NCBI GenBank assembly: GCA_959347315.1
Contig: OY365819.1
Span: 25,697,995-25,761,994, forward strand
Origin: Bimastos eiseni
Taxonomy: Eukaryota; Annelida; Clitellata; Crassiclitellata; Lumbricidae
Direction of reading: 5' to 3'
Length of the DNA: 64,000 nucleotides
In this document: one piece after another, positions 60,218 through 64,000 of the stretch
Layout: every line of letters starts with the position of its first letter
Numbering within the stretch: the first letter of the stretch is position 1
Notes under the pieces: generated by a model
Told to the model about the DNA's origin: nothing
The model's input: the letters and a program-made list of their open reading frames with translations, nothing else
Databases searched by the model: none
Program-made: the position numbers and the translations under genes

Positions 60218-60497
60218 CTCCTCCATTTTCTACGATCCTGGCCACTGTCTTCTGATTGGTTCTTCGCAGACAGATGACGAAATTTGAAGATTTAGTTTGG
60301 CTGAAGTCTCTCAAAAAGAACAAAAGTTTTGCGTTCTTATCTTGTTGTGAATGTTGTCTCTGAATCGATTGACTTTGCTCCTCAGTTATGCAGTTTAGAG
60401 ACAACAGCTGAGCAATAAATTCGTCGCTCGGATGAATATTTTCTATTAGATAATTTCGGTTTTTCCTAATGATTGCAGATTTCCTTGTGATTTGCAT
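60218..60497 (-). CDS. CARD death-fold domain exon
   Basis: First coding exon on the minus strand, ATG at 60497. The protein reads ITRKSAIIRKNRNYLIENI, then SDEFIAQLLSLNCITEEQSQ, KNAKLLFFLRDFSQT and TVARIVENGG. The helix pattern, the central I-T-E-E-Q, and the x-K-L-L-F-F-L block are typical of caspase recruitment domains. CARDs bind other CARDs to build signalling complexes. Donor: GT at 60217-60216 leaves one base, which fits the two bases opening the TRADD-N-like exon; total 280+369+974 bases gives 541 codons with the stop. A stronger GTAAAG at 60210 would break phase, unless a further exon exists. Confidence 0.7.
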
Positions 60498-61376
60498 ATC
60501 TAAAAGACCAATGACATGGCTGCATTGGCTATTTAAAAATATTATTATGCCTTCAGCAGCAAAATAGTTCTTGTCAATGTGAATGAGAAGCCTCTGTATG
60601 TGTCGGCTGATTCTGATTTTATAAGAGCCTAACTATGAATGCAACACAAATAAATCAGTCGCCAATCCGTAATCGACATTATCCTCACATTCACTATAAT
60701 ATCAACATTACTAATTATCATAGCATCTACATCACCATTATTATCCTCACAGCAACGATATTGCTATCATTATCCTCACGGTGACTATGTCACCATTACA
60801 GTCTAATATATATACTCGCAGTAAGTATGAGCTAGGTTGTGAAAGACCGCCAGCCGTTCGGTGCTTAGTAAGCTTACGCATATTTTTTCAGTTGAGTTCG
60901 CTTAAATTGAGGTCGTTTAAGAGTATGCTTATATAGGCACATTTTCAGAAGCATTGCACACATTAAAATAGTGCCAGAAGAAAGTATTTCGAATGTTGGT
61001 TCTCTCGCTCATAATGTCACTTAAATAATAAATGCTGTATTGAAAATCTTTGTTTTAGAAAATCATTGTTTGAGAAAAAAATACCGTTGATCTAAATTTT
61101 ACTGCGTCAACGTAGTTATCACATATATTGCTCCATTAAACCAAATGATTGTGATATAAGTTAGCTTTGCTTCACTCTAGAGAATTAAAAATGAAAATAA
61201 CCTACGTTGCATCCGTCGCCAAATTCTATTCTTAAACCTTCGTCTTTTTATTCGTTGAAACCAACAGAAGTCGACTGATGCCAAATCTTTGATAAAATCT
61301 TCGTTTCGTTGAATTGATGAAAAATTCAGTAACCAGTGTAGAAACGAGTTTGCTAAGATAATGTCCAGCAACTCCA

Positions 61377-61655
61377 ATGGAATTTTATTCAGCTGAAAAT
61401 CAAATTACTAAGTTCTTAACATCCCACAAATATGAAAAAAATGGTTTCAATGCATTTGCAATGGTCATCAAAGCTTTAATGTTTAATGAACATCATGTAC
61501 GGAATATGCGTATTGCCGCTATTGTGTACCAAATTTTCAAAGCTAGCGCCGTCACTAAAGATGGAAAACATAACCCGTTAATATTAACCGACAGGAACTT
61601 GACAATCAAAAGGTTTACATATTGTGCCGCACAACTGTCGAAAACTATGGTTTAG
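61377..61655 (+). CDS. Hypothetical 92-aa ORF
   Basis: Frame MEFYSAENQITKFLTSHKYE, then NGFNAFAMVIKALMFNEHHV and VYQIFKASAVTKDGK. The H-H-V spacing after an aliphatic helix slightly recalls OTU-type proteins, but the catalytic Cys is not in place. It has a complex composition and no repeat content, unlike other frames nearby. Could be an exon or a transposon remnant. The 60498-61376 stretch before it shows nothing else. Confidence 0.25.
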   Translation: MEFYSAENQITKFLTSHKYEKNGFNAFAMVIKALMFNEHHVRNMRIAAIVYQIFKASAVTKDGKHNPLILTDRNLTIKRFTYCAAQLSKTMV

Positions 61656-61769
61656 TAGCCCTACATAAGCCAATCTTACCAAACTGAAGGAATATGCAGC
61701 TCTAGGGGCTTCTGGTTAAAAGTTGCGAAATTTTTTCCCCAATCTAGTACGTACACTGTCAATCATTGC

Positions 61770-62540
61770 ATGCCAGTTATAGACACTTTTCTTCCCTAAT
61801 ACCATATCCTGCCATTCCTATAGCTTCCCTTTCCATTTCTCTCCCTAACCCATATTTTTCTCCGTATCTCACTTCCCCTTTATCCCGCTTCCCTACCACA
61901 ACCCTTCCTCAACATTCTATTTCCCTATCCTCCATATCCTACTATGACATTCCCACCTCCTTCTCCTACTCTCTTATTTCGTCCACCTAAGACTCTCTGT
62001 TCTTAGTCTTCAGCTGACACATTCCTCTCATTCGCCTCCCTAACAACACTCTCCATATAATGCTCCCCATTTCAACGCACCTCCATTATTCTCCCCATTT
62101 CAACGCACCTCCATTATTCTCCCCATTTCATCGCACCTCCATTATTCTCCTCATTTCAACGCACCTCCATTATTCTCCCCATTTCATCGCACCTCCATTA
62201 TTCTCCCCATTTCATCGCACCTCCATTATTCTCCCCATTTCATCGCACCTCCATTATTCTCCTCATTTCAACGCACCTCCATTATTCTCCCCATTTCATC
62301 GCACCTCCATTATTCTCCCCACATCAACGCACCTTCCACTCTACCTCTCATTTTCTGCTCCTCTCCTGTTCATCTTCTCCCACATAAATACGTCCTCGTC
62401 TCCTCGACATCATTCTCCACTTCCTCTCTCTAGTCTATCTCGTATACTCTAACTCCATCTCGTCTTTCTCTTTCTCCACCTCCTTCCTTCTTGCAATTCC
62501 AACTTCTACACCACCTATCGTGAATCAATTAATTTAAATA
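61770..62540 (+). mobile_element. Pyrimidine-rich 5' region of LINE with minisatellite
   Basis: The first half (61780-61990) matches, inverted, 50870-51125. Then a 28-base unit, CCATTTCATCGCACCTCCAT plus eight bases (TATTCTCC), repeats about nine times at 62069-62330 with T/A exchange at one position. The frames across it are artefacts of the repeat. Confidence 0.6.
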
Positions 62541-63902
62541 GAGATAATGAAATCATAAACTGCATTGTCAATAAAATATTGAATTGATGATTTCATTATG
62601 ATGCTCCATACAAGAGTTATAATTCTTTATTTAAGAATAGTCATATCGTTGCACCTTCCACTCGACCTCATACTAGAGTTATAAACCTAATTATTTATTT
62701 AAGAATAGTCAGTTAAACTGTTAATAATCCTACCGTTGTCTTCGAAGGTGGTCGATCGCTTTCTGTTTGAAGAAAAAAAATAGAAATTCATAAATTTAGC
62801 TTTCGTATCGATTGATGTATGTGTGAATCTTGGACCTTTATTATACCTTCTGTATATTAATGATCTGGCTACTGTCTCAGCAACAATATTCTTTATTCTA
62901 CTTGTCGATGATACAAATGTATTTTATTCGCATAGTTCCTGGCAAACTCTGGTAAGGGTTATCAATGCGGAGTTAGCTGATGTTGCTATATGGTTTTGTG
63001 CTAATGGACTCTCTCTCAATCTAGATAAAACTAATTTCATTTTGTTTAAGTCACATGGGAAAATTAGTCCTAGGGATACTCTAAGTTTGCTCATTAATGA
63101 TATTCCTATAAATCAGGTAGAGTCCACTACGTTTCTTGGGGTCTATTTTGACCAGCATTTAACCTGGAAAGATCACATTAACAACATTTCTTCAAAAATC
63201 GCAAAGAACTTCTCATGTACTTCCTAATTCAATTAGAATTAAATTGTATTACTCCCTTTTCTACCCATACTTCACCTTTTGCAATATGATATGGGCATCC
63301 ACATATGAATCTAGGCTAACAAAACTAGTGTTACTACAAAAGAGAGCGGCAAGAATAATAGCAGATGCTCGTAGATGCACTCTTACTGGGGTATACTACA
63401 AGGAGTACAAGCTATTGAAAATTAGTAAAATTACGGTCCGCCAAATGTCTGAGTTCATATACCGATACGAACACAGCTTACTCCCTGCAATCTTTAGAGG
63501 ATATTTTTCCACTGGACTTGAAACCCACAATACTAGAAATATAACAGCTTATCGCCCCATAAAAGCTCGAACCAATGCACGCAGGTACACCATAACATTT
63601 TCTGGACCCTCATCATGGAATAACATCCCATTGGAAATTCGTCTGTCATATAATATTAAAGCTTTAAAAATAAGTTACGAGCCTTCCACATCAATTCATT
63701 AATGCACTAAATCATTAAATACAGTAAATCCTAATTAATTACTAATCACTACTATTCATTAAACTATATGTTGTATATAATGTGCATATGACTGCATTTA
63801 GTTAAGCTTTGTTCATTTTTTTCATTAGGTATTTTATTGCGTTTTAGGATTAATTTGCAATAAAGATAAATTACCATTTATTAGTGTGATATAGTTGCTA
63901 CA
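62541..63902 (+). mobile_element. CR1/L2-type LINE, RT 3' part and UTR
   Basis: After an AT-rich stretch, the RT resumes at 62823 with GPLLYLLYINDLATVS and FILLVDDTNVF, the YADD-box region with Val in place of Ala and Leu before it. It then has WFCANGLSLNLDKTNFILFK and FDQHLTWKDHINNI. A frameshift near 63225 is followed by LLQKRAARIIADARR, then NTRNITAYRPIKAR and FSGPSSWNNIPLEIRLS. The stop is at 63700-63702, and an A/T-rich UTR follows to 63902. Most of the RT core and the endonuclease are missing. Confidence 0.8.
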
Positions 63903-63903
63903 T

Positions 63904-64000
63904 GGGGGTCCCTATTTCGCGGGATTCGCATCCCCTCTGGGGGTCTCTATTTAGCGGGATTCGCATCCCCTCTGGGGGTCCCTATTTAGCGGGATTCGCA
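63904..64000. repeat. 35-bp tandem repeat at the LINE 3' side
   Basis: Unit GGGGGTCCCTATTTAGCGGG plus ATTCGCATCCCCTCT; two full copies and a partial one before the window ends. It starts right after the LINE UTR. It may be the LINE's own 3' tail or an independent satellite. Confidence 0.85.

Noticed and set aside
62060..62452. 130-aa plus-strand frame
   Set aside because: Translation of the 28-bp minisatellite.

Overview
The window looks like nuclear DNA of an invertebrate animal: AT-rich, spliced exons with GT/AG borders, several non-LTR retrotransposon families, hAT-type DNA transposons, a tRNA-derived SINE and kilobases of simple-sequence satellite. A nuclear insert of mitochondrial atp6 (about 30.0-30.65 kb) reads correctly only if TGA is Trp and AGR is Ser. 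This excludes vertebrate (AGR stop) and ascidian (AGR Gly) mitochondria, and Lys-like AAA codons argue against echinoderms. A lophotrochozoan is my best guess, but this is inference.

Host genes. Two paralogous loci lie at the ends of the window and face each other. The right locus (minus strand, 60497 to 55203) reads as three exons: a CARD death-fold domain, a TRADD-N-like domain and an NHL-type beta-propeller. The exon phases fit a predicted protein of about 540 aa. The left locus (plus strand, 456 to 3088) has the last two exons with the same borders and phases; its CARD exon would lie outside the window. A CARD-TRADD-N-propeller protein suggests an innate-immune or cell-death sensor or adaptor. 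A third host gene is partial: two exons of a trypsin-like serine protease at 33.55-34.10 kb, ending in a stop at the edge of an inverted-repeat sequence.

Viral element. From about 3.2 to 13.9 kb lies a decayed endogenous Polinton/Maverick- or adintovirus-like element. Rightward genes are structural: two small conserved ORFs, a membrane protein, a 4.9-5.8 kb conserved gene, a small basic protein, a major-capsid-like protein and a small helical protein. Leftward genes are a putative ssDNA-binding protein, a fibre with a discoidin-like domain, an adenain-like protease and a protein-primed family B DNA polymerase. Most carry frameshifts or stops. I see no integrase and no packaging ATPase.

Transposon-rich middle (14-30 kb). 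This holds three copies of an endonuclease-at-C-terminus (R2/R4/Hero-like) LINE, several jockey/CR1-type LINE fragments, a hAT derivative nested in a LINE with an 8-bp target duplication, and a 278-bp hAT-type MITE with a perfect 8-bp duplication. A fold-back element (29.73-30.77 kb) encloses the mitochondrial insert.

Satellite block and right flank. TATG-type satellites fill 31.3-32.8 and 42.9-45.65 kb, and a CTGCCT hexamer array with regular interruptions fills 41.3-42.9 kb. These produce open frames of up to about 660 codons on both strands that I do not regard as genes. From 46 to 54 kb there are microsatellites, minisatellites, LINE pieces and a SINE. The window ends in a 3' LINE fragment followed by a 35-bp tandem repeat.
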